A program made the translations under genes and the position numbers. Below the pieces are notes generated by a model. It worked only from the letters and a program-made list of their open reading frames with translations. It had not been told where the DNA came from and did no database searches. From Candidatus Rifleibacteriota bacterium (lineage in GTDB: Bacteria > Muiribacteriota > Ozemobacteria > Ozemobacterales > Ozemobacteraceae), in assembly GCA_012517355.1 (NCBI GenBank), contig JAAYVD010000123.1:108154-172153 (forward strand): a stretch of DNA of 64,000 nt, written 5' to 3'. Below, piece after piece: positions 16,676 through 24,278 of this stretch; position 1 is the stretch's first letter; each line of letters opens with the position of its first letter.

Positions 16676-16691
16676 TGCAACCAGCGTGCCA
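16676..16691 (-). promoter_or_regulatory. Sigma-54 (-24/-12) promoter
   Basis: The minus strand reads TGGCACG, four bases, then TTGCA, matching the sigma-54 consensus with GG and GC exactly 10 bases apart. Transcription would begin near 16665, about 65 bases before the 65-aa ORF. It is the only good sigma-54 match I found in the window, and a sigma-54 activator is encoded in the same gene cluster. Confidence 0.82.
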
Positions 16692-16774
16692 GGATCAGTG
16701 CCGTTTGGGGTGGGGCCCATCACTACAGGCATTTCCGCCCATTTCGGGGGGGCCAGCCAGCGGGGACGGAAGTG

Positions 16775-16786
16775 TCGGAATTCCGA
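16775..16786. promoter_or_regulatory. Candidate upstream activator site 1
   Basis: TCGGAATTCCGA is a perfect 12-bp palindrome about 90 bp upstream of the sigma-54 promoter, the normal distance for an NtrC-type enhancer site. The flanking AGTG and GG are repeated at the site 90 bp further up. Confidence 0.55.
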
Positions 16787-16844
16787 GGCCGGGGCTCCGC
16801 CATCTCCCGGGCGCCGCTCCACCAGCAGATTTTCCCGCCAGCCA

Positions 16845-16876
16845 TCGGATTCCCGACGCCAGTGTCGGATTTCCGA
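16845..16876. promoter_or_regulatory. Candidate upstream activator sites 2 and 3
   Basis: TCGGATTCCCGA (16845-16856) and TCGGATTTCCGA (16865-16876) have the same TCGG/CCGA half-sites as site 1, with starts 20 bp (two helical turns) apart. The latter lies in an 18-bp block identical to site 1 except for one base. Proposed targets of the response regulator at 9160-10539. Confidence 0.5.
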
Positions 16877-17267
16877 GGGAACCAAGGCGCCGCCATGGCC
16901 GTCCTGGAAAAGGCCTCTGGAACGGGTTGCCGCAGGACGGGGGGCCTGGAAGGTGGGCCGGGCGGGTCAGGAAGGGGGGACTGGCCCTTGGTCCAGCTTG
17001 CCTCTGGCGGCATCCGACGGGAAACGGATCGTCGCGGACCCGCGCGGATCGACGCGGAGGAGGGCGATCGGCATCCGCGTTTCCAGCGTTCATCCGGGGC
17101 GAAGACTTCCGTCTCCCGTTGCGGTGCGGTCTGGCCAATCTTTCCGCCCATCGGGAAACCCATCCCCGACCAAGGCCGGGTGGGGAATCAGCAGACCATG
17201 GACTTCTTCCCTCGCGCGAAGGCGCATGGGGAGCGGGTGGCGGAAAGGCGGATGGTGGCGCCCAGGT
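16877..17267. other. Spacer upstream of the sigma-54 control region
   Basis: About 390 bp between the activator sites and the propeller gene. It is GC-rich with no recognisable gene, repeat-family copy or terminator. Short ORFs on both strands lack ribosome binding sites and look like chance frames. Confidence 0.4.
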
Positions 17268-17561
17268 TCAGGGGGTGCCTGGGGGGGCCAGTTCGAGGTC
17301 GGTGATGCCGTGTTCGGCGGCGTAGGTGCGGGCTTCGGCTTCGTCGGCGAAGGTGCGGACGATGTCGAACTCGCGCCAGACCTTGACGCCGTCGACCAGG
17401 CACTCGATCACGCGGCGGGTGACCATGCCCTGGTCGGGCGGGGCGATGTCGAGGAGGCAGGGGCGGGGGCCGGCCGCGGCGAGAGCGCGGCACTTGGGGC
17501 AGGCCTCGGGGCCGCGGGCGCAATGGGCCATGGGGATGTTCCGGATGATGTGGTGGGACAT
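17268..17561 (-). CDS. Possible independently translated 97-aa Cys-containing protein (internal start)
   Basis: This is the C-terminal part of the longer frame. ATG at 17561 is preceded by AGGAGG seven bases upstream, better than the start of the long frame. Residues 14-24 hold the Cys pattern C-x6-C-x2-C, possibly a zinc site. The segment VIECLVDGVKVWREFDIV with the following helix resembles no family I can name. A secreted propeller ending in this domain would be odd, so internal initiation is plausible. Confidence 0.45.
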   Translation of the reverse strand: MSHHIIRNIPMAHCARGPEACPKCRALAAAGPRPCLLDIAPPDQGMVTRRVIECLVDGVKVWREFDIVRTFADEAEARTYAAEHGITDLELAPPGTP

Positions 17562-18971
17562 GGCGGCACCTCCTGGGGAAGCGAGAGGGTCGGGCAGGGG
17601 CGGCAGGGGCTGGGGTCCCGAGTCATCGGGGGGGACCCGGCAGATCCCCTCGTTGGTCGACAGGAGGCACCCGCCCTGGCCGTCGCCGAGCAGGGCGAGA
17701 ACCCCGGGGGACAACAGGCCGGGAAAAAGGCCGAGGGAAGCGCGGGCGCGGGGGCCATCGGTGTAGGGCGGGTCGTAGCGGACGATGGCGTGCGGCCGGC
17801 CGTCCGCGGCGTCCTCTTCCGCCCACAGGGAGCCGCGGTCGTCGAGGGTCAGGTGGCGGAGGTGCCGGCGGTCGGTGCCGCGGTCGACACAGGCGAGGCG
17901 GCGGCCGTCCCAGTGCCACAGGCGGCCGTCGAAGTCGGCGGCGAGCAGTTCCTGGTCACCCAGGCCGGCGCAGAGCTCGCTGAAATGCCCTGCGCCGACC
18001 ACTTCGAACCGGCCGCCAGACCGGCGAACCAGCGTCTTGTGCGCCCCGATCAGAAACAGGCTGCCGTCGGGGGTCCGGGCGGCGTCGTACAGCCAGATGG
18101 GGGGCATGCGGCGTTCCACGCTGTGCGAGGGCGGGAGGAAGAGCGGGGTCTTTTTCAGGGGAAGGGCCTTCAGCCCGGTGGGGCCCGCCTCGTGAATGCC
18201 ATCCGAGGTGACGACCAGGGCGGTGGCCGCCAGGGAAACGGTCTGCGGGGAATGGCTCCTTCCTGGAGAAGAGCCTTGTTCGGGCTCTTCGACGGGAGAA
18301 AGCGGGGGCGGGTGGTGGTGGCTCGCCCCGGACGAAGGTCCCTGGGGAAACAGCCGGAGGATCTCGCGGAACCGGCCAGGGGCCCGGTGGATCAACACCC
18401 GGCTGCCGTCGAGCCGGCCCACCGCCAGGCGGTGGTCGGCGTCGATGCCGGCCATCCAGACGGTGCCGTCGGGGGCGGCAGCGAGGAGGTGCCAGGGAAG
18501 GTCCTCGCCGAGCGGGGTCGTCTTCCCGTCCGCCTCGACGCGGTGCAGGCCGTGGTCGGTGGCGGCCAGGACCGCGTCGTCGGCCGCCGGGAGCAGGGCG
18601 TGGACCTTGTCGGATCGCCACCCGGCGCGCCCGGGGCCGCGCACCGGCAGGACGGGCGGGGGCAGGACGCGGGCGAGGCCGGCCCCCTGCATCACGCCTT
18701 CCTCCGCCTGGAAGGCGGCCCACAGGGCCCCCTCGGCGGAACGGGCGAGGGCCCGCGGCAGGCGGGTCGGGGTGGTGGCGACGATCTCGAGGGGCAAGGT
18801 GACGGGGCTCTTGCCATCGATCCGGACTGGCCCGCTGGCCGAATCGTGGCCGGGGGATCCGCTCCCGGGTGGCAGGATGGCCTGGCCGGGGCCGGCGGCC
18901 AGCGCCAGGGCGGCGCTTCCCATCAGGGCAAGGGCGGTCACCCAGGTCCGGCGGCAGGCGGCAACGTTCAT
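17268..18971 (-). CDS. Exported beta-propeller-like protein with a C-terminal Cys-containing domain
   Basis: A 567-aa frame. An N-terminal signal peptide (about 1-26, cleaving near ALA|AGPG) is followed by repeated blade-like segments such as ATDHGLHRV, APDGTVWMAG, TPDGSLFLIG and LDDRGSLWAEE, the pattern of two-component-regulator or sialidase propellers. A low-complexity His/Pro/Ser insert occurs near 215-245. The last 97 residues are different: they begin MSHHIIRN, carry two cysteine pairs (CARGPEACPKC) and read like a small cytoplasmic protein. Their Met has its own perfect ribosome binding site inside the frame, so this may be two genes whose separating stop has been lost. Propeller function is unknown. 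Confidence 0.7.
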   Translation of the reverse strand: MNVAACRRTWVTALALMGSAALALAAGPGQAILPPGSGSPGHDSASGPVRIDGKSPVTLPLEIVATTPTRLPRALARSAEGALWAAFQAEEGVMQGAGLARVLPPPVLPVRGPGRAGWRSDKVHALLPAADDAVLAATDHGLHRVEADGKTTPLGEDLPWHLLAAAPDGTVWMAGIDADHRLAVGRLDGSRVLIHRAPGRFREILRLFPQGPSSGASHHHPPPLSPVEEPEQGSSPGRSHSPQTVSLAATALVVTSDGIHEAGPTGLKALPLKKTPLFLPPSHSVERRMPPIWLYDAARTPDGSLFLIGAHKTLVRRSGGRFEVVGAGHFSELCAGLGDQELLAADFDGRLWHWDGRRLACVDRGTDRRHLRHLTLDDRGSLWAEEDAADGRPHAIVRYDPPYTDGPRARASLGLFPGLLSPGVLALLGDGQGGCLLSTNEGICRVPPDDSGPQPLPPLPDPLASPGGAAMSHHIIRNIPMAHCARGPEACPKCRALAAAGPRPCLLDIAPPDQGMVTRRVIECLVDGVKVWREFDIVRTFADEAEARTYAAEHGITDLELAPPGTP

Positions 18972-19341
18972 GGGGATCCTCCTACGGGCAGGCGGGTGTC
19001 TGGCGGCCCGCCCCCGTCATTCTACCGTGGTTTCCCGACCGGGGAAACATCCGGAAGGCACCACGATGGCAGCGGTCGTGGAGAAGCCCGAGAGCAACTC
19101 CCGTCCGGGCGGACCCGGGGGTGTCCCTGCGGGGGGATTCCTGGATCGGGCTGCCCCTGCCGGGTGTATCACCGGGCCTTTCGGCCAGGACGCCGTCGTC
19201 GGGCCCGGTGCCACCACCTCCTGGAGGGGCGACACGGCAGGGGGCGTTCTGGGCCGCTCCTGGTGGCGTGGGTGGCGTGGTCCGGCGGTTTCGGGTAGAT
19301 TGGATGGAAGAGTGCGGGGAGACCCGTTCGGGAGGCGGAGC
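18972..19341. other. Divergent intergenic region
   Basis: A 370-bp region between two divergent genes. A small hairpin (19030-19036 with 19042-19048) lies near the propeller start. No convincing promoter hexamers or repeat-family copy were found. Confidence 0.4.
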
Positions 19342-20736
19342 ATGGTTGACTGGATGCGGAGAAAGCCGATCCTGACGGCGATCCTGGTGGTTGCCTTCTG
19401 CCTGGTGGTGCAGGGCTACCGGATCCTGTCGCTGGCCCTTGACCTGCGGGCGGTGCTCGTGATCGTCCACGGCACCGGCGTCGGGCCGGCCCTTCCCCCC
19501 ACCACGAGCGTGGCCTCCTGGCCGGCTTCCCCACGGTATGCCATCGACCTGGCGGTCGGCCTGGAACCCCCCGCGGGGGTGGGAAAATCCTCCGACCTGG
19601 GACAGCTGGTGGGAAAGTCCTACAATCCGGGTGATCCCTTCTTCGCTCCCGATGCGGAGATCCGGGAGTATCTGGAACAGGTTCCCGGTCTCGACGCCAC
19701 CGCCCGGCGGCTGACGGAGCGGCTCGCCGGCGGACTGGCCTCCTGGCCGGTGCCGGCTCCCGACCCGGCCCACGTGCATTTTCTGGCTCCCATGCCAGAC
19801 TGGCGGGGGGGCCGGGCCGCGGGCCGGTTCTGGTGCCTGCTGGCCTGGCACCTGGCCCGGCACGGGGATCCCGGGGAGGCCTTGCTGGCGGCGTGTGGAC
19901 CGGCCATCCTGGCCGGGCACCAGGAGGCCCGCGAGACCCAGGTGGCCGGGCTGACCCTGATCAGCAAGATGATCGGAACCGCCCTGCGCCGGATGTCCGG
20001 CCAGGCCCTGCAGGCCATCGCCCCGGTCATCCGGCCGACGAAAGCGCAGGCGGTCGACCTGCTGCGGTGGGTCGAGACCTGCGAGGCGCATTCCCTTTCG
20101 CTCGCCCGGGCCCTGCACAACGAGATGAACTTCCTGCCGAGCGTCGGGTATTACGGCGAACTGGAGATCCAGAGCGGTGATGCGATGAAGATCTACGGCC
20201 GCAATCCCTCCGCCCTGATGCGGGTGCTGAGGAACAAGGCCCTGGTCGATTCCTATCTCGACCCCATCCTCGGCGAGTGCATCCGCGCCTGTGACGAACC
20301 CTATCCCGTCGCGGTGGGACGCATCAAGGGGGCGATGGCCCGGATCGAGGATCTGCAGGCCACCCTCTTCCGGCCGGGGCTGCACTGGCTCGGGTTTCTG
20401 CTGCGTCCCGAGCGGGCCTGCCTGGAGATGATCCTGTGCCTCGCGACTCCCAACATCACGGGTGCCTACGGCCAGGTGGTCCTCGCCCAGGCCCAGGTGC
20501 GGGGCGGGGCCGCGGCCGTGGCCATCCAGGCCTTCCGGCAGGAGTGGGGTTGCTGGCCCTCTTCCCTGGCGGATCTCGAAGGGTGGATGGACGGCGTGGC
20601 CCTTCCCACCGACCCCTTCACGGGTGGCTCGTTCGGGTTCGTCGCCGGGAACCGCCCCGCCCTGACCAGCCCCGGCCCCGACCTGGCGACCGGCACGGCC
20701 GACGACCTGGATTTCCTTGCCCCCACGGGAAACTGA
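19342..20736 (+). CDS. Membrane-anchored protein with a pseudopilin-like C-terminus (paralogue 1)
   Basis: 464 aa. A single N-terminal membrane segment (about 9-37) follows a short basic stretch. The middle is an alpha-helical region of unknown fold. The C-terminus (QEWGCWPSSLADLEGWM, then DPFTGGSFGFV and TSPGPDLATGTADDLDF) has the tail pattern seen in type II secretion pseudopilins and many exported proteins: a helix, a Pro-rich loop and an Asp-rich turn. GGAGG six bases upstream fixes the ATG at 19342. It is convergent with, and a distant paralogue of, the gene at 20776-22278. Function unknown; envelope location inferred. Confidence 0.75.
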   Translation: MVDWMRRKPILTAILVVAFCLVVQGYRILSLALDLRAVLVIVHGTGVGPALPPTTSVASWPASPRYAIDLAVGLEPPAGVGKSSDLGQLVGKSYNPGDPFFAPDAEIREYLEQVPGLDATARRLTERLAGGLASWPVPAPDPAHVHFLAPMPDWRGGRAAGRFWCLLAWHLARHGDPGEALLAACGPAILAGHQEARETQVAGLTLISKMIGTALRRMSGQALQAIAPVIRPTKAQAVDLLRWVETCEAHSLSLARALHNEMNFLPSVGYYGELEIQSGDAMKIYGRNPSALMRVLRNKALVDSYLDPILGECIRACDEPYPVAVGRIKGAMARIEDLQATLFRPGLHWLGFLLRPERACLEMILCLATPNITGAYGQVVLAQAQVRGGAAAVAIQAFRQEWGCWPSSLADLEGWMDGVALPTDPFTGGSFGFVAGNRPALTSPGPDLATGTADDLDFLAPTGN

Positions 20737-20775
20737 ACCTGGGCCTGATCGGCCATTCCCAGATTCCGAACCCCC

Positions 20776-22278
20776 TCACGGGAAAAGAGGAGGCTCGGTG
20801 GGAAGGGCGGTGACGGACGAAGCCACGGGAGTGAAGGCGGGATCGCCCCAGACGGGGACGAACGTCAGGTCGTCGGGGGTTCCGGCCACGGCGTCGGGGC
20901 CAACGCTGAACAGGCGGGGATGGCTGGCGACCTCATACGGGTGCGGCCGGTCGGTGTAGGCATCGGGGGGGAGCGGAAGGCCGAGCCACCCTTCCAGGGC
21001 GGGCAGGTCGGCGGGCCACCGGCCCTGTTCCGCCTGGAACGACTGCAGGGCCACCGCCACCTGCGCCCCGCGGAGAGCCTCGTCGCTGGCATACTCCTGC
21101 TGGAGGATGGCCGTCATCTTCACGCCGGTCATCCGGGACAGCTCATGTTCGAGCATGAACCGTTCCGGTTGCAGGAGATACAGGACCCAATGAACGCCAG
21201 GGGTGGACGTTCTTTTCTGCCAGGCCGCCAGGTTCTTCGCCGCGGCATCCAGACCGGCCACCGCGGCGGAATACGAGGCCTGGAGGGCGGCCAGCCGCTG
21301 GTCATACAGATCGGCGAGGATGGAGTCGAGCAGGCGGCGCTTGGCATACGCCTGAAGGTACCAGTGCGGCACCGGATGGCCGGGGTGGGCGGCAAGGCCC
21401 CGGAAGGCGTGGGCGGCGAGGTTGCGGACGGCCTGTCGTTCGGCCCAGGACTGGAGATAGAGGGTCGGCTTGCGCCGCTCGGCCTCCTGCAGCCAGGCCA
21501 CCAGGCGGCGGCATTCCTCCCGCGTCAGGCGGGTGCCGGGGATCACGTCGAGGAGGGCGCTGCCCATCCGCCCGCGGAGGATGATGCCGACCATCTTTCC
21601 CATCAGGGTGATGGGCTGGCCGGGAAGATTCTCGACATGATGGGCGATGAGAAGTCCGACCAGGATGGTGCGGACGGCGGTCCGGCACCGGCCGGTGGCC
21701 GCCTGGTACAAGGCCAGTGCGTGCAGGAGCCTCCCCATGTCGGGGAGGCCTCCGATGAGGATCTCCGGGTTGAACACGCTGACGTCGGTGAGGCTCGCGA
21801 CGTCGGTGACCGTGGGCAGGAAGGAGGCGACCTGGGGGACGAACCGGGTCTCGATCTCGGTTTCCAGGTCGAGCCGCTTCGTGAATGTCGCGAAGGCCGC
21901 CAGGAGTTTCTCCAGGCGGACGGGGCGTTCTCCACGGTCGAGAGGGGCCACCTCGAGGGTCGAGATGTCGACGCCGAGAAGCGACGAGCCCGGGGTGAAG
22001 AGGTCGTTCCCGGCCAGCGCCTCGAGCGTGCTGGAGGCGGTCAGGGGGAAGTCGAGGGTGGTGGGCGGGGAGAGGACGGAGAACAGGCTGGTTCCCCCCG
22101 CGGCGGACAGGCCCCGCTGGAAATCGCGGTACAGGAGCACCGCCCGGCCGACCTGCACGACCAGGAGCAGGGCCAGGCAGCCAATGGACAGCGGGATGAT
22201 CGCGGCGGTCCAGGCCGCGGGCGCCCGCCGGGTGCCGCCGGGATCGGCCGGTTGAGGGTCCTGTGCCATGGCATCCAT
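20776..22278 (-). CDS. Membrane-anchored protein with a pseudopilin-like C-terminus (paralogue 2)
   Basis: 500 aa with a membrane segment at about 23-50. Shared features with its convergent neighbour include LISKMIG/LMGKMVG, a WLQEAERR versus WVETCEAH helix, an AYAKRRLLDSILADL versus RNKALVDSYLDPIL block, HWVLYLLQPERFMLEHEL versus HWLGFLLRPERACLEMIL, and the C-terminal GPDAVAGTPDDLTF. The pair therefore arose by duplication with inversion or rearrangement. The start is uncertain (ATG at 22278, or Met4), as neither has a strong ribosome binding site. Function unknown. Confidence 0.75.
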   Translation of the reverse strand: MDAMAQDPQPADPGGTRRAPAAWTAAIIPLSIGCLALLLVVQVGRAVLLYRDFQRGLSAAGGTSLFSVLSPPTTLDFPLTASSTLEALAGNDLFTPGSSLLGVDISTLEVAPLDRGERPVRLEKLLAAFATFTKRLDLETEIETRFVPQVASFLPTVTDVASLTDVSVFNPEILIGGLPDMGRLLHALALYQAATGRCRTAVRTILVGLLIAHHVENLPGQPITLMGKMVGIILRGRMGSALLDVIPGTRLTREECRRLVAWLQEAERRKPTLYLQSWAERQAVRNLAAHAFRGLAAHPGHPVPHWYLQAYAKRRLLDSILADLYDQRLAALQASYSAAVAGLDAAAKNLAAWQKRTSTPGVHWVLYLLQPERFMLEHELSRMTGVKMTAILQQEYASDEALRGAQVAVALQSFQAEQGRWPADLPALEGWLGLPLPPDAYTDRPHPYEVASHPRLFSVGPDAVAGTPDDLTFVPVWGDPAFTPVASSVTALPTEPPLFP

Positions 22279-22528
22279 GCTACCGTACCCGGGAGTCCGG
22301 CGAGGGGGATTGCTGACGCCATGGCGTCAGCCAGGGGCAGGCGAGGCGCCAGCACGGGGCCTGCTGAAACCAAGCCGAACCACAGAGGACAAGGATCGCA
22401 TGGATCGACATGGATGGAGTGGAGATCCCCAGCATCGGCAATCCATCGGTTCGGCATTCGCGGCAACCTGCTGCCCGGGGCGAACTTCGGGATGGCATCC
22501 GGCCGGGCCGGCTGGTAAGATGTGGCCG

Positions 22529-23326
22529 ATGGAACGGAACATGCACCAACTCAAGGACCGGGCGGCCGCCTTCAACGGGATCGCGGCGCGCTACGGGCGC
22601 TGCCGCCCCGGGTATCCCGACGCTCTGCGGGAGCGGATCGAGACTTTGTCGCGGCTGGCGCCGGGGGCCGCCCTGCTCGAGGTCGGGGTCGGGGCCGGCC
22701 AGGCCACGCGGCTGTTCGTAGGCCGCGGGTATCGCCTTGTCGGGGTCGAGCCGGGCGACCGTCTCGCCGAAGTGGCCCGGCAGGCGCTTCCCGCCACGGG
22801 CGAGGTGACGATCGAGAAGGCCACCTTCGAGACGTGGGAACCAGACGGCCGCCGGTTCGCCCTGGTCTTTTCCGGCAGCGCCTTCCACTGGGTCGACCCG
22901 GCGGTGGGTTTTTCCAAGGCCGGCGATGTGCTCGAGGCCGGGGGTTCGCTCGCCCTGTTCTGGAACATGTATCCCGAGGCCGAGGACCCCCTTTTCCCGG
23001 ACCTGCAGGCCATCTACCGCGCCCACGCCCCGCAGCTGGCCGACCGCCGGTTCGCCGTACCGATGGAGGACCAGGTCCTCGAGCACCAGCGCACGATCGA
23101 GGGATCGGGCCGGTTCGCCGACCTGACCGTGCACCGGTTCCCCTGGTCGGTGGAATACGCCACGGCCGGCTACCTCGACCTGCTGTCGACCTATTCCGAT
23201 CACGCCCTCCTCGACCCCGCCGTCCGGGACCGGCTGTACGCGGCCATCGCCGCCCTGGCCGATGCCCGCGGCGGCACGGTCGTCCGGCCGTTCTGCACCG
23301 TCCTGTTCCATGCCCGCAAACCGTGA
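22529..23326 (+). CDS. SAM-dependent methyltransferase (class I)
   Basis: A protein of about 265 aa. The SAM-binding motif I is LLEVGVGAGQ, followed by GVEPGDRL (acidic residue at the end of strand 2) and ALVFSGSAFHWVDP, typical of the Methyltransf_11/25 group. AFNGIAARYGRCRPGYP at the N-terminus is characteristic of that group. ATGs at 22520, 22529 and 22541 are all in frame; none has a decisive ribosome binding site. The substrate cannot be told. It is followed 28 bp later by another methyltransferase on the same strand. Confidence 0.82.
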   Translation: MERNMHQLKDRAAAFNGIAARYGRCRPGYPDALRERIETLSRLAPGAALLEVGVGAGQATRLFVGRGYRLVGVEPGDRLAEVARQALPATGEVTIEKATFETWEPDGRRFALVFSGSAFHWVDPAVGFSKAGDVLEAGGSLALFWNMYPEAEDPLFPDLQAIYRAHAPQLADRRFAVPMEDQVLEHQRTIEGSGRFADLTVHRFPWSVEYATAGYLDLLSTYSDHALLDPAVRDRLYAAIAALADARGGTVVRPFCTVLFHARKP

Positions 23327-23354
23327 CGCTAAGCCCCATGGAGAAGCGCTGCTG

Positions 23355-24278
23355 ATGCCGAAGAGAAAAATGGATAGGTGTCACGATTTTTCGGCGGCGG
23401 AGGTGGTGGGGCAGTACGACGGGTATTACCGGCGGGGGCGGCGGGGGTTTCTGCGCGACGAGGCGCGGGACCGGCGGGCCTATGCCGGGCTGGCCGACCA
23501 TTTTCTGTCCCTGACGGGGTTGTCGCGGAAGAGGGGCGGGCGGGTGCTCGACCTGGGGTGCGGGGTGGGCGGGGTGTCGCTGGAGCTGGCGGCGCGCGGC
23601 TTCTCGTGCGTGGGGGTCGACCTCTGTCCGACGGCCATCGAGATCGCGACGGCCCTGGCGGCGAAGCGGGGTCTGGCGGTCGACTGGCGGCAAGCCGATT
23701 TCCGTGAGATGGACTGGTGCGGGGAGTTCGACCTCGTCCTGTACTGGGACGTCACCTTCGGCATCTTCCCGCCGGCCGAGAATCGCGACCTGCTGCAGCG
23801 CATGGCCCGGTCGCTGAAGCCGGGCGGCCGGTTGCTGATCGAGGCCTATTGTCAGGAGACCGCCCTGGAGCGCGGGGTGGAAGGGGTCTTCTTCCATGAC
23901 CCCGCGACCGGGCTGTTCCTGCCCCGGGCGCGGCGGGGGAACCGGATTCCCGCCCTGCACCTGTTGTCGCGGGGGGAATGGCGCGACTGGGCCCGGCAGG
24001 CGGGCCTCACCGTGGCCGGCTGGGACGGCTGGGGCGACCCCGACGATCCGCCCGGGGCCCCATGGGTCGCCCAGTACATCATCCTGCGCAAGCCTGTCCG
24101 ACGCTTCGGGAAAGGGGCGAAACCGAAGCCGGCCGTTGCCCGAAGAGACCGCCCCCCGGACCGGGGTGGGTCGGGGGGGCGGCGGAGGGTGGCGGGGCGG
24201 GAAGAGCGCCGGCCTCAGTGCACGGTCAGGGAACCGTCGGCGCCGAGGGCGCGCAGTCCGTCTTCCTCGAGGTCGTAG
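23355..24278 (+). CDS. SAM-dependent methyltransferase (class I), second
   Basis: 307 aa. Motif I is RVLDLGCGVGG, then GVDLCPTAI and FDLVLYWDVTFG, with LKPGGRLLIEAY as the post-motif block. The catalytic fold ends near residue 250 (QYIILRKP). The last 55 residues are Arg/Pro/Ser-rich and overlap the end of the convergent EndoU gene by 64 bp, so the tail may be run-on sequence after loss of an earlier stop. It probably forms an operon with the methyltransferase upstream. Substrate unknown. Confidence 0.82.
   Translation: MPKRKMDRCHDFSAAEVVGQYDGYYRRGRRGFLRDEARDRRAYAGLADHFLSLTGLSRKRGGRVLDLGCGVGGVSLELAARGFSCVGVDLCPTAIEIATALAAKRGLAVDWRQADFREMDWCGEFDLVLYWDVTFGIFPPAENRDLLQRMARSLKPGGRLLIEAYCQETALERGVEGVFFHDPATGLFLPRARRGNRIPALHLLSRGEWRDWARQAGLTVAGWDGWGDPDDPPGAPWVAQYIILRKPVRRFGKGAKPKPAVARRDRPPDRGGSGGRRRVAGREERRPQCTVREPSAPRARSPSSSRS

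Noticed and set aside
16625..16885. An 86-codon minus-strand frame over the sigma-54 control region
   Set aside because: Its internal similarity comes from the repeated regulatory palindromes and it overlaps the promoter.
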